Notes under the pieces: generated by a model
The model's database searches: none
Told to the model about the DNA's origin: nothing
Seen by the model: only the letters and a program-made list of their open reading frames with translations
Source of the DNA: Homalodisca vitripennis
Taxonomy: Eukaryota; Arthropoda; Insecta; Hemiptera; Cicadellidae
Assembly (NCBI RefSeq): GCF_021130785.1
Contig: NW_025776840.1
Coordinates: forward strand, 1-64,000
Reading direction: 5' to 3'
Length of the DNA stretch: 64,000 nucleotides
In this document: one piece after another, positions 12,227 to 23,050 of the stretch
Layout: every line of letters begins with the position of its first letter
Position numbering within the stretch: the stretch's first letter is position 1
Position numbers and translations under genes: made by a program

Positions 12227-12810
12227 TAACACTGTTGTCACGCCGACACAGCCCGCGACTCCGACTCCAAGTAATGTGGAATCCTCATTACCAGACGGCC
12301 CTCACCCTAATACGCCTAAATCAACTTGTTTGACTGAGATGCAAGCGGAAAACTCCTCTCTGAGGACTCAGGTAGCCGAACTCCGCAAGCAGTTGCATGA
12401 CGTTATTGGACCATACGATTGAGTCGGACAGGCGCCTGCTACAGTTTACTGATGAACTGTTCGTTGTGAATCCCTCGCAGAATGAGACACCCTCAACTTC
12501 ATCTTCCGTAGCTGAAACTGTACCGATTGAACCCGGCGAGCAGCGGTCATCCGAATGCAAAAACAAACAGTGCACTGAGGTTCGCGACCTTGTAAATAGC
12601 CTCAAAACCACCATCGAAGTGTTGGAAGCGGAGATCGAAGTACTGAAATCGGGAAAAAGCAGTTGCACATGTAAAGAGGCGAAAGAGGAAAATTCCATTC
12701 AACGGACTGTTTGCAGGAATAAAAAAGAATCAAAGAATAAAAATACAAAATAAATATGACATATTGAGTAAAACCGCGGAAGTAATTGAAACCATCACTT
12801 CTAAAATAAC
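12138..12810 (+). pseudogene. LINE ORF1, linker and coiled-coil segment (frameshifted)
   Basis: Three successive frames carry one continuous-looking protein. The first (12138-12422) is a Ser/Thr/Pro-rich linker ending in a heptad-like helix (E-N-S-S-L-R-T-Q-V-A-E-L-R-K-Q-L). The second (about 12397-12753) has an acidic/serine stretch, then a predicted coiled coil (D-L-V-N-S-L-K-T-T-I-E-V-L-E-A-E-I) and a Cys-x-Cys motif near S-C-T-C. It ends in a lysine-rich tail. The third (about 12751-12860) continues with another helical Lys-rich segment. LINE ORF1 proteins commonly use coiled coils for trimerisation. At least two frameshifts separate these parts. The boundaries are approximate. Confidence 0.6.
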
Positions 12811-12864
12811 TACTTTAAAAAAATCTAACATGAAAAAGCATGAACAAAATAAAAATAAACAAAA

Positions 12865-13600
12865 ATGTCAAAAAAGCAACCCAAGCAGAAAACACGCAAC
12901 ACCGAGACATCTGTTACGCCAGTGGTCTTCTCAACAGTGACTGTCGAGGGGGATAGCCATGTTCGCTCTTTGGCTGGACTTTTCCAGTCCCTCGTCACCG
13001 CGAAGACGAATGTGTTCGGGGTGTGCAAGCCTGGGGCCGGCCTGTTAGGTGTGGTTGAGGGCGGTCAGTCCCCTCTTCCGGGAAGCTGCTGTGTCCTCAT
13101 TGCCGGAGCGAATGACGTCGGAGCCGGCGAATCATCTCCAATCTTTCAGCACCTGGAGCAGCAGATCATCGTGCGCACCTCCACAGCGAAGGTCGTGGTG
13201 TCGACGGTGCCATATCACCACGACCTCTCCTCCGACCACCCCATAAACAAGCAGACCACCCTGGTCAACCACTACATCAGGGAGTTGTGTGCCAGGTGTG
13301 AAGGATCCGTATTGCTGGACTTCAACACCATCGGGAGGCGGCACTTCACTCGCCATGGGCAGCATCTGGACAATGGGAGGGAAGCGGCTACTGGCTCGAC
13401 TTGTGGTGGATGGGTTGAGGAGGGCAAGCTCCGACTCTGTGGGCTGGACACAGCCGACACTTTCGCCGGGGTTGACTGCTGACACTGCGGTTCCCTGTGT
13501 GCCACCCAGTCCGACTACACCTTGGACACTACCCCAACGACAGCTACGCAGATGCAGTAAGATCTTCATCTCCAAATGTACGTCATGCATCTGATGAAAG
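12865..13600 (+). pseudogene. LINE ORF1, SGNH/GDSL esterase segment
   Basis: From the in-frame ATG at 12865, residues 29-32 read G-D-S-H, with Ser31 as the likely nucleophile. A glycine block follows near residue 57 and G-A-N-D at 81-84, the block III Gly-x-Asn-Asp motif. Near residues 152-168 lies D-F-N-T-I-G-R-R-H-F-T-R-H-G-Q-H-L, holding the candidate catalytic His. This is the block order of SGNH hydrolases. Esterase domains of this type are known in ORF1 of CR1-like LINEs, where lipid/membrane or RNP roles have been proposed. After about 13375 the homologous reading moves to the +2 frame (G-K-R-L-L-A-R-L), so the segment is frameshifted. It directly follows the coiled coil and precedes ORF2. 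Confidence 0.7.
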
Positions 13601-13689
13601 GATTCAATCAAACGCTGTTTTTTAGGGAGCCCACTTGGAAACAGCGGACAAAATGTACTAAAAAAAACTCAATTAAAACAAACAAACAC

Positions 13690-14608
13690 TCAAAAACAAA
13701 CTGAATTCAGACTGCTTCATCAAAATTTCTCAATTTGCAACCAACAAACTGGACCAAATTCAACTTATGTGCGAGGATCTGAAAACTGATCTGCTCGTAG
13801 TAACCGAAAGTGGTTTCAACATGGAGAACATCGCACTGTGCAAAATCCCAAATTACAAATTGGCTTCCGCGTTTTTGTCGAAACCACTCCAAAGGAGGAG
13901 GAGTTTGCTATTTTTCTTAAACAAAATTTGTTATCTACACCTTTTCCGATCCAACAATCAACCGAAAAATATTTTGAAGCAGTCGGGATCAAACTTTAAA
14001 CGACACAATTAAAATTTCTCGTGATCGGAATTTATAGGTCTCCCAGTGGTAATGAAGACATATTTTTTCTAAATTCGAAAAAATTATTGACATGCCTGAC
14101 TAACCAACGTCAAGAATTTGTCGTGATGGGGGATCTCAACATAGACGCCTTGGATAACACTCACCATTCCACAATTCGATTAGTCAATTTACTTAGGTCA
14201 TTTGACCTGGAGTTGCTAGTCAAAACTCCGACGAGAGTGACGGCTACAACAAAATCGGCTATCGACAACATCATAACCAACCACCCAAGTGTCGCAGTGT
14301 CTGTGGTGGATACAGCTATTTCAGACCACTATGGCCAAGAAGCCATCATTAGTGGGGTACAATTCAAAAGGGAGCCCAAAACTAAACAAACAGTAAGAGA
14401 CATAAGGCCAGAAAACATTGCTCAAATCAACATATCCCTTTCTAACGAAAGATGGGATTTTCTAAATTCATTTCAACCTGTAGAGCAGCAATTTAAATTG
14501 TTTAACGACACTCTAAATTTCCACATTAACATCTGCTGCCCTACAAAAACGATCAATGTTTGCACACAAAAATTAAAAAAAACAACTGGATCACAACGGG
14601 TATTTTAG
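13690..14608 (+). pseudogene. LINE ORF2, AP-type endonuclease segment
   Basis: The N-terminal part reads D-L-L-V-V-T-E-S-G-F (13790-13820), the E-containing block of apurinic-like endonucleases. A frameshift near 13870 is needed to continue. The second part (14021-14608) has Y-R-S-P-S-G-N, then G-D-L-N-I-D (residues 37-42), S-A-I-D-N-I-I-T-N (79-87) and S-D-H-Y (101-104). These are the catalytic Asp/Asn and terminal His motifs, so the nuclease that nicks the target is fully represented though split. The open frame begins at 14021 with GTG only because of the break and is not a true start. The segment leads into a basic, poorly conserved linker before the reverse transcriptase. Confidence 0.8.
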
Positions 14609-14609
14609 T

Positions 14610-15062
14610 TTCTATAGAGAAACTAAAATTCTTCTCCAAAGTTTATAAAAATACTTCAAGCGAACAATTCAAAATTTTTTTCAAAAATTATAAAAAAAAT
14701 ATACAGGAAAGTGATCCAAGCCGCAAAAGCATATGATGTCTCAAAATCCATTCTCTCTTCCAAAAACGTTTCAAAAAACAATTTGGGGCATCATTAACAA
14801 TAAAACAAAAGCTCACAAAGAAATTAAAATTAAAATTGGGGATAGGCTTGTGGAGGATGAAACAGAGATTGCTAATCAGTTCAATGGATTTTTCGCATCC
14901 GTTGCTGGTGGGCGGGGTCCTCTGGAACCCCAAGTACGCCCCTCGCGAAGACAGAGCCCCCACATCATCAATGGCGTTGGCTCCTGTCGTTGAGGATGAG
15001 CTTCAACGAATTATTCAGCAGCTCCCAGCCAAAAAATCAAATGACCTCAATCTAATGTCCCC
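14610..15062 (+). pseudogene. LINE ORF2, linker between endonuclease and RT
   Basis: The linker is readable only in changing frames: K-F-F-S-K-V-Y, then S-L-P-K-T-F-Q-K-T-I-W-G-I-I-N-N (14733 onward), then V-E-D-E-L-Q-R-I-I-Q-Q-L-P-A-K-K-S-N-D (14970-15045). This matches the usual region before RT domain 0/1, ending in P-W-L-I-K-N. Several frameshifts are present. Confidence 0.6.
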
Positions 15063-15880
15063 GTGGCTCATAAAAAATGCTGCAAGCATTTAGTGAGACC
15101 TTTAACTCAATTGGTAAACAATTCATTCCAAACAGGAGTGTTCCCCTCTCTCCTGAAAATTGCTAAAGTTGTTCCAATTTTCAAGAAGGACGACCCAACT
15201 TCAAACACTAACTACCGGCCTGTCTCAATTTTGCCAGTGCTGAGCAAAATTTTTGAAAAGCTTTTTCTTATAAGAATGCTTCGGTTTTTGGACAAATGCA
15301 ATCAGCTCTCAAGTGAACAATTTGGATTCAGGAAGGGCAAATCGACAACTGACGCAGTCGTGAGTCTTGTCGATATGATTCTAGAGGGGATTGAATGTCG
15401 TAACCACTCAATGAGTGTGTTCTTAGACCTGTCCAAAGCATTCGACTGCGTTGACCACGGTACACTGCTTGACAAACTTGAGTCCCACGGTATTCGAGGC
15501 GTGCCTCTTAAATGGCTTTGTTCGTTTTTTAACTCACAGATCCCAAGTTGTTTCAGATATCTAGCAAGTCGTCCAAATAAATAGAACTGAGTTACGGAGT
15601 CCCACAGGGATCCATCCTCAGTCCTGTGCTTTTCCTGCTTTACGTCAATGATCTTAAATCATCGCTTCTGCATGGAAAATTAGTGCAGTTTGCCGATGAT
15701 ACGACTCTCTTTTTCAATGCAACATCAAGTGAAGTGTTGGAACAAACAGGCTTATGTTGATATCAACAACTGTGTCCAATACTTTCACAGCCTCAATCTT
15801 ACAAACAAACTCTTCAAAAACCAACGTTTTGAATTTTGCCTTGCGCACCGCAGGCAACCAGTGTGGGCCTGCCATTTTGT
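15063..15880 (+). pseudogene. LINE ORF2, reverse transcriptase
   Basis: In order the segment shows V-V-P-I-F-K-K-D-D, N-Y-R-P-V-S-I-L-P-V, F-G-F-R-K-G-K-S-T-T-D-A, V-F-L-D-L-S-K-A-F-D-C-V-D-H (first catalytic Asp) and, after a frameshift near 15560, Y-G-V-P-Q-G-S-I-L-S-P-V-L-F. The F-A-D-D catalytic box lies at 15689-15700. The polymerase copies element RNA at the nicked target (target-primed reverse transcription). The motif wording fits the CR1/Jockey superfamily. The first part is frame 3 and the second part is frame 2, so no intact polymerase is encoded. The catalytic aspartates themselves are all present. Confidence 0.85.
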
Positions 15881-15883
15881 TAG

Positions 15884-16544
15884 ATGACTCCACACTGGAA
15901 GAATTTCAGCTCTTCAAAATTCCTAGGAATGCACCTTGATCGAGGGCTGACTTGGAATGAGCATATTGACTATGTTTGCGCCAAAGTCTGCTCTGGAATT
16001 CTTGTTCTGAGATCTTTAGCCAAATACTGCCCGAGTCAGGTACTGATTACGGCGTATTATGGACTGATTTACCCCCATCTGGCTTACGGTGTGGTCCTTT
16101 GGGGAGCTTGCGCAAACACACAGTTTCAAAGAGTATTCAGACTTAAAAAAAAGCAATTCGAATAATCGCCAAAATCAAATTTAGAGAGTCGTGCAGGGAA
16201 GCTTTCAAGAAAATGCAGCTGTTGACTCTGCCGTGCCTCTAAATTTTGGAAACAAATTTTTTGTAATGAGCAAATGTGCCTTAACCAGAGGCCGAGACAT
16301 ACACATGTATGAGACACGTGGGAGTGCTAACTACCGAACTGGTAGACACAGAACGGTGGTTTATGAACGCCTGCCCTCGCAGGCGGGTGTTCATTTCCTC
16401 AACAGACTGCCCAATTCATTTAAAGATGCCCCAACGCCTAAGGCGTTAAAGACTCGCCTTAAACGCCTATTGGTGTCACAAGCATTCTATAATGCAGGTG
16501 AGTTTTTGGCATTCGACTGGGAGACCGCCCAATTAGAAGACTGA
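15884..16544 (+). pseudogene. LINE ORF2, conserved C-terminal region
   Basis: Two open segments in different frames belong here. 15884-16165 contains [16 protein letters not shown] and [12 protein letters not shown]. 16191-16544 contains L-P-S-Q-A-G-V-H-F-L-N-R-L-P and ends A-F-D-W-E-T-A-Q-L-E-D. Both are stereotyped in the C-terminal domain of CR1/Jockey-type ORF2 proteins. The A-run at 16145-16152 is the likely frameshift site. The stop at 16542-16544 is followed by a 3' UTR of about 180 bp. Confidence 0.75.
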
Positions 16545-16691
16545 CTCCGCTGTACTAAGTGGGTAGCATTGGCGATGGATGAAAGAGGCGTAACTGCAAA
16601 ATTGTATGTGTGAGTGTATATTGTTGTATGAATGTTAGAAATTTAAAAAAACCCCATGACTTTTGCCATACAATGTAAATATTGTCTTCGC

Positions 16692-16726
16692 AATAAAAAA
16701 GATTTGATTTGATTAGATTTGATTTG
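16692..16726 (+). repeat. LINE 3' tail, GATTT-type short tandem repeat
   Basis: AATAAAAAA is followed by GATTTGATTTGATT-like words up to the junction with the minisatellite. Short tandem tails instead of poly(A) are typical of CR1-like LINEs and mark the 3' end of the insertion. Confidence 0.75.
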
Positions 16727-17155
16727 ACTTGCATACACAACTAGTTCGGTGTAGGAAGTCTGCCGCACCCGGCCCGCAGCGGGTCATTTGGTCTAGAGCT
16801 GGAGCATGTATATTACAGCTTGTCGCCCATATGCTGTACTGTGATTGCATACACAACTAGTCCGGCGTGGGAGTCTGCCGCACACGGCCCGCAGCGGGTC
16901 ATTTAGACCAGAGCTAGAGCATGTATATTACAGCTAGCCAGTTAGCTGATACCATACTTGAATACAAAAGTCTGGTGAAGGGAATCTGCAACAGGTCATT
17001 TTACCCATAGGTAGCGCAAATATATTACAGCTAGCCGCCAGTTAGCTGATACCGTACTAGTATACACAACATATCTGGTGCAGGGATTTTGCCGTGATGG
17101 GCTCGCAATGGGTTATTTAGCCGGGAGCTAGCGCATAATAATTACAGCAATGCGC
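16727..17155. repeat. ~116-bp minisatellite, right part
   Basis: The array resumes at ACTTGCATACACAACTAG, in register with the left part. The first two units are close to those on the left. The next two (from about 16935) are more diverged but keep TATTACAGCTAG and ACAGGTCATT-like words, so decay increases away from the insertion. Confidence 0.8.
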
Positions 17156-20100
17156 TGTGATTTTTTGTGCAACTGAATTGTCAGCTGTGTAACTGATAAA
17201 AATTAACATTTTTACATCTTTGGTTTTTGATTTTTAATCTATTTGGAGATAGGAGAAAAAGTCTATAACAATTTTACTTGTGTTAACCTACAACTTTCCT
17301 TCCGAATATTATCAGTAACGAACGTAACTGAAATAGTTGTGGTTAAAGTAATAAACAATCAAATGTTAATAAAAGATCTGTAAAAATATAATGATCTAAA
17401 TTTAATAAACCGAAAAAGTTTAATGTACATACAAAAAGTATATTATTAAATAACATCTACAACCTGAACGATGCATTTTTGAAATGCTATAGATCGTTAT
17501 ATAATAAATTATTGTATTCTCCTTTCAAAATATAATACTTTAAGCATCGAGAAGAAATTGTTTTTTTCTTATTTTTATAATTTTGCTTAGAAAAAATCTA
17601 TTGTAAAGTATGTTTTATGTCGTGTTCATTCTTTCCTTTTGACAATATTTTAAACATTTTGCATGTTCCATAAATCTCTTTACAAGTTCTTTATTGTTTG
17701 GTAAATGTAAGTAATACCACAGTTTAAAATTAATTCGAGAAATACAGTTATTTATTCCTCATTTAGTTTATACTTAAGATTCCCTAAAAATGTTCTAGTG
17801 TAATTTTGGAATTTGTTTATACATAGAAAATGGGATTTTTAAAACTTATTAGAATTAAATATTATTGTTACTTTTGAACTTCTTACTACTCATATGTCCT
17901 GGTATTAAAATTTAATCTTCTTCAAATTAAAAGTCACGTATATTTATTTAAATATTACTGTAACCAAAGTTATTTACGTTACGTTTTTTCCGGGTAATGT
18001 TTTCAATGAAATGAAAGCCTACACAGAATTAAAGTTGAATAAATATTGGGGTGTTTCCATTTTTTTAATTAATTTTAACGTCGTTTTCCAGGCATTCATC
18101 ATGTAATGTAACAGTGTTATATCGATTAAAAGTCCATTAATCCAAGTATTTAAAGTTCTTTTATCAGAATACTCTGATTATCGTAAATGTTCTATCAATG
18201 TAGTAATTATTAAGTTCTTAAATATAATAATATTTACCACGATTGAGTAGGTATGGTAGCGCAGAACTTGTATTAAAGTAAAGTAACGTGCAAATTTTGA
18301 TAAGACAGGGTGACCCTATTCAAGTCGTGTATGACTCCAGCTAGGACAAATTAAATCTGCATCAAGATGCAATAAAGATAAGATAATATAAGTCTTTAAA
18401 CTTTTCTATAATCACTAATTTCGATCTCCAAACAAAACTTTACTGACAATTAACATCGTTTTTGAGAATAAAATCGTGTCCAATTTCTATAAGATCTAGG
18501 ATACAACCTTATACAAGGCTGATTTATTCTCGCCTATGAGGTTATAATTATTTCACAAGTTTTATAATACGCCTAAATGTTTATATTATTTGAGCAATAT
18601 AAAAACTGTCAATTTAACATTTACATGACTGATTTTATTAATTAATTTATTGTATATAATTGTAATATAAAGTATCTCTAGTAAAAACTAATGAATAAAC
18701 AGAAGTTACATGTTGTAACAGAATATAACTATTTTTTTACCTCCCAGCTACGATAAATTTGTAATATTTCCTAATTTCCCTAAGGTTTTTGTATTTCAAT
18801 TTTAAAATGTATGGTCATGGCTCTATTTTTATTCTTATTAAGAACATTTATTTTTGGTGCCCTATCTAGACTTTTTTACACGAAGGAAAGGTAAAAATGT
18901 AGTATTCGTGATTTTCTAAGCTTGCAGTTTACATCTAAAAGTGGGAAAAATTTAGGTATATATAACATCTAAAAGTGGGAAAAATGGAGTTATCAGTATC
19001 CAGAATCAATAAAATATCTGATAATGAATAAACGGTAGACTACGCCACTTAGGTTTGGTTTAAGAATAAATGGATACGTATAATAAAGCAGGCAGTTTAA
19101 CTAATTTTCATCTAATTTCTGTGTATTAAAGTCTTAATATGCACATAATTTATGTATTATAACTAATCCGACGCCATTGTCTTTATTATAACGCATAATT
19201 ATAAGGTACATTTTACATCTTGTATTTTTTGGCAATATGAAAAATCCACTATTTTATAGGAATGTAATTATGTATTTCGTAAGATCTATCGTTACTATCA
19301 GGTGATGTGTTGCATTATTATTAAGTGAATTATCATTAATGTTGCATTTAGATATTTCAAGTTAAACCTATGTAAATGACTGTTTAATAGACTTAATTGA
19401 GGCAAAAGTATGAATTTCAGTAGGCTACATGATATAAAATTCAGGGTTGTATGAATTGTTTAAATAAAAATAACTTGACTAAATCCGCTATATAGGAAAT
19501 AGCTAGTGGTATTCATGGTAATTAAACATATTTTGGTAAAATTGTGTTAAACTTGATCAAAATCCAGTTATTTATTATTGATGTGTATTTCTATGCGTTT
19601 AATTTAACGGGAGGCTGGTAGTTTAGAGAGGAGAGTATTCAATCAACGTCAGAGGTTACATTGAAACACTCCACTCTAACAGCTTTCTTTACCTTTGCGG
19701 TTCATAATAAATTAAGTAAAGTAAGCTTTTAATGCGTTTTTTACAGATATAAATTGTAAATGGAATTTGATTATTATCATTATTATAAACAAGGAAATAA
19801 ATGTATGAGAATTATTATATCATTTCTTTCGTACAGAGTTTTAGTTTATTTTTTATAATTATAGTAGGGATTACAATATGCTCTGACTTAAGTGATTTTT
19901 CAGGTACAAATTAAAATACTACGATTTCATGAAATAAAGTTTAATAATATTATTCAGATAGTCGTCCATGCGTAGTGTACTTCTTAGTTTTATAGTTATA
20001 TTGTTTAAATATCTTATCCAATAGTTATAACTTTTTTTAAACAACCAATATCAACAGCTCTACATTTATAAAAATTATCATAAACCGAATATATGGTTGC

Positions 20101-21754
20101 ATGTTTGTATGGGCTCTTAAGCCAAATAATGCCAGTTTGAGAACACGATAACTGCCGCAATTAAATAAATATCCAAAATAAACTAGGTCGAAAGGCAGTA
20201 CTTACACCACCAAATTTGAATGAGTTTATCCTAAACAAGCATTAAAAAATTGCAATAATTCGCATTTTAGTAAACATTTTAACTTCACTATTTTCTGATA
20301 GTGACATAAAATGATAATGTTTAAATATAGTAAATAATTATATACTTTTATTCCAGTAGTTTTCCTATACAACTCAGTGTTGCAGGATAGAAGACATTCA
20401 AATTTTGGAAACGGGATGTTTTATCAACAGAATATGTTATATATAGCTACTGTACTTATTGTGCTCATAATATTATTTCCACAATTTTGTTCACAAATTA
20501 AACATATTATACATACACCCGCTCTTAAAAACGTCAAACTAAAACTTGTGCAGAGGCAACATTTCTGTACTGCTTGGATGGGTTTTTTAGACTGTCCTAC
20601 TAAATAAAACATTTCAAGATGGCAGTTTAGCTTTAAATGATGTTTTTCGGAGTATAGTAAACGTTTTCCCTGCTGTAATCGTACTTGCATTGTAATATTC
20701 AACATTAGTACTTTGTCTAAGATTTACCACATTTACAGAACTTCGAAACTACGCATTCCAGATATTACTTGAAAACAACGTTTTCCCTTGGAAGTTAGAA
20801 ACAAACTTTCCCCACTTCTCCACAACAAAGACGGGAAGGAAGCGACAGTAACGAGAAGTTCGTGTTTCCTCAGTAGATAACCTTATGTTTGTTCACTTTG
20901 TTTGCACTTCAATTCTCTCTCGAGTGATAGTTTCCGGTAAAGCTCAAATAATAAGATAAATTAAAGAATATCAAACAAGAATGATATATTCTGCTTTGTG
21001 CACTTTGGTCTTTTGAGTTGTGCAACCACTTAAATTTAAATTAATTTAAGTACGAAAGTTTAATTTCATTAGAACAATTTAAAACTTCGATAGTATTATT
21101 GGAACGTTGCAAAAACTTGCTGTATATTAATGCTTATGTCTATAATAAGGTGTAGTTGTAGTTTACACTTAAAATATATAACCAACAAAAAGATTATTCA
21201 TAAATCTTTAGTTGTCATTTTGTATGTATTGGTTGTAACCAATTGCATGTCTAGAGATAGTCAAAGACATCACAATACTCTTCCAAAATTGATTTTAAGC
21301 AATCCTTACAAATTACTAACTATAATTTTAAAAAGAACTTATATAATCGATAAAAACTCTATCTTGATATTTAGAACTCAATTTATTTGGAAAACAGTTT
21401 TAAGTAAACTACTAAATATGAACAAACAATATACGAGTTACTCTAATGAATCGTATCTATCTCTTTTTTAAAGGGAGATTATTTTCGTGGAATGTAATGT
21501 GTCAAGATTCCCAAGAACGATAAACATATTGTCTGCGAAACGATATATATATTTCTGACTGAGAGCGCACATTGTTTTGGATTTGTAATTTTTTACTTTT
21601 TTATCTTGTGCTTGTGAGCAGATTAAAAATTTATAAAAATAGCTATATGCATATAAATATAAATTGCTTATTAAATGTACATGAATTGAGTAATTGAATG
21701 AATACGTTTGCCTATTAGTCTTTTTCGAATTTAGATCCTAATTTTTATGTCACC
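17156..21754. other. AT-rich stretch with no supported gene
   Basis: I see no gene in these 4.6 kb. Short open frames at 20377-20607 and 21130-21471 have no motifs and ordinary AT-rich codon content. The patch at about 20780-20900 is GC-richer but not recognisable. Confidence 0.5.
18931..18984. repeat. Short direct repeat
   Basis: The 20-bp word ACATCTAAAAGTGGGAAAAA occurs at 18931-18950 and again at 18965-18984, a 34-bp offset. It is a small local duplication. Confidence 0.8.
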
Positions 21755-22031
21755 AACATTATTTTAATTCTTGGATGAATACGATACAAGTCGTAACAGA
21801 AAGATTAAGCTGGCTATGTATTTTCAAATTATGTGTTTGATTATAAGCTAAAAGTAAAGAACGTTTTTCCAATTTCTACTTTGTTTAGCCGCTAGCTTCC
21901 ATTTTTTAATTGTTATTAACAAATCATTTTCTGTATATTCATAAAGCTAAAGAAACCAAATATTGTACACAAGTTTTAACAGGTAAAAAATAATAAATTA
22001 AAATATTTTTTTTATTTTTTTATATTAACAA

Positions 22032-22081
22032 AATGGCGTGTGTTGGATACATTTCTTTAAATGTATCCAACACACGCCATT
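22032..22081. repeat. Perfect 23-bp inverted repeat, 4-nt loop
   Basis: The arm at 22032-22054 (AATGGCGTGTGTTGGATACA...) is exactly complementary to 22059-22081 around the loop CTTT. It is GC-richer than its flanks. It could be part of the fold-back element, a small-RNA hairpin, or a fold-back assembly or replication artefact. Confidence 0.9.
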
Positions 22082-22205
22082 ACAAAAAATACAACATGCA
22101 AATACAAAAAAAAAACCATTAAAGTTATAACAAATATGCCTGACAGCAAATATTTGGAGAAGTTTATAGCAATTCCACCAGTTCTACTTTCAAAGTAACC
22201 CGTCG

Positions 22206-22682
22206 AGTCATAAGCGAGCACGCCCACTTTAAAGGTACACTTGCACAAGCTGTGAGCAGCAAACGTTTTGCCTTTTGATAGGCATAAGCTGTTTAACAAA
22301 TACATTAGGTATACAATTTTTAAAAGAAAGCATCAATTTTGCAATTTTCATAATAATTAATTCAAACAGTATATGTTTCATAAAAATCCATCAACTAATA
22401 AGCGAGCACAACCTCTTTCTTAGATAGGCTTGCACAAGCCGATAGCGCCAAACATATCATAGTTGAGAGTTGTCAGTTGTTTGTTGCTCCTAGCTTCTAC
22501 AAGAATACCGCTTATGCATTGACGGATGTCGTAATAATAAATACCATTGGAATTGTAATAACATTGTCCTAATAGTTGGTACCTTGAAAACATTTTTTTA
22601 ACTGATGTAATACGAAGACAAAATTTTGGCTTGTCCAAAGGTAATTTGAAAGTTGCTGTGCTCGATTATACCTTGACGGATT
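22206..22682. repeat. Three-copy sub-repeat inside the fold-back element
   Basis: Direct copies at 22206-22258 and 22394-22446 share AATAAGCGAGCAC and CTTGCACAAGC. An inverted copy at about 22629-22682 shares GTGCTCG and GGCTTGTCC. Direct and inverted sub-repeats together are typical of fold-back elements. Confidence 0.6.
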
Positions 22683-23050
22683 CAGTTGAAACTAGCATCG
22701 TTGTGATTGCAATATAATATTGAAAACTTGGAGTCTATGAATTTTTATTAATTTACTTTTTTTGTGATTTGACTCTACAAATTTTAAACAGATGCCATTA
22801 TGTAAATATTATAGAAAGTAACACATTTTTTCTCTTACCTATTCAAACCTATTTGGCAAATTTAGTTTCTATAGCTTTACTAGTATTAGAGATAATAATA
22901 AATGTACAAAATGGAGGAGAGCGGCTAAACAAAGTGAAAATTTAAAAAACATTATTCTATATTTTTATCTTGGAATCACACACATAATTAGAAATACATA
23001 GCCAGCCTAACCTTTTTGTTACAAACTGTATAATAAATAATGTCAACATA

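Larger units (their letters stand above)
11292..16726 (+). mobile_element. CR1/Jockey-superfamily LINE inserted in the minisatellite
   Basis: This 5.4-kb non-LTR retrotransposon is full-length or nearly so. In order it has a leader of about 550 bp with a tRNA-like module, ORF1 (FLYWCH zinc finger, serine/threonine/proline-rich linker, coiled coil, SGNH esterase), ORF2 (AP-type endonuclease, reverse transcriptase with FADD, conserved C-terminal region) and a short GATTT-type 3' tail instead of poly(A). Esterase-bearing ORF1 proteins and microsatellite tails are known features of CR1-like elements. The insertion splits a minisatellite unit at TACTT|GCATAC, with ACTT on both sides, which may be a 4-bp target duplication or microhomology. 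Both ORFs are interrupted by several frameshifts and some stops, so this copy is dead unless the breaks are homopolymer sequencing errors. It lies in an otherwise gene-poor region. Confidence 0.85.
21755..23050. mobile_element. Fold-back (inverted-repeat) element
   Basis: Long imperfect inverted arms lie at about 21790-21985 and 22830-23025. For example, ACTTTGTTTAGCCGCT at 21878-21893 is the reverse complement of 22920-22935, and GGCTGGCTATG near 21809 pairs with 22997-23008. Inside are a perfect 23-bp hairpin and a three-copy sub-repeat in both orientations. There is no transposase. The design resembles fold-back or large MITE elements. I could not define a target duplication, so the ends are approximate. 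Confidence 0.6.

Noticed and set aside
13132..13611. Long minus-strand open frame (159 codons) over the LINE esterase region
   Set aside because: It is the antisense shadow of the esterase-coding frame, which has the recognisable G-D-S-H and G-A-N-D motifs.
10911..17155. CRISPR array or rDNA
   Set aside because: The ~116-bp units are contiguous tandem repeats without spacers, and no rRNA-like sequence is present.
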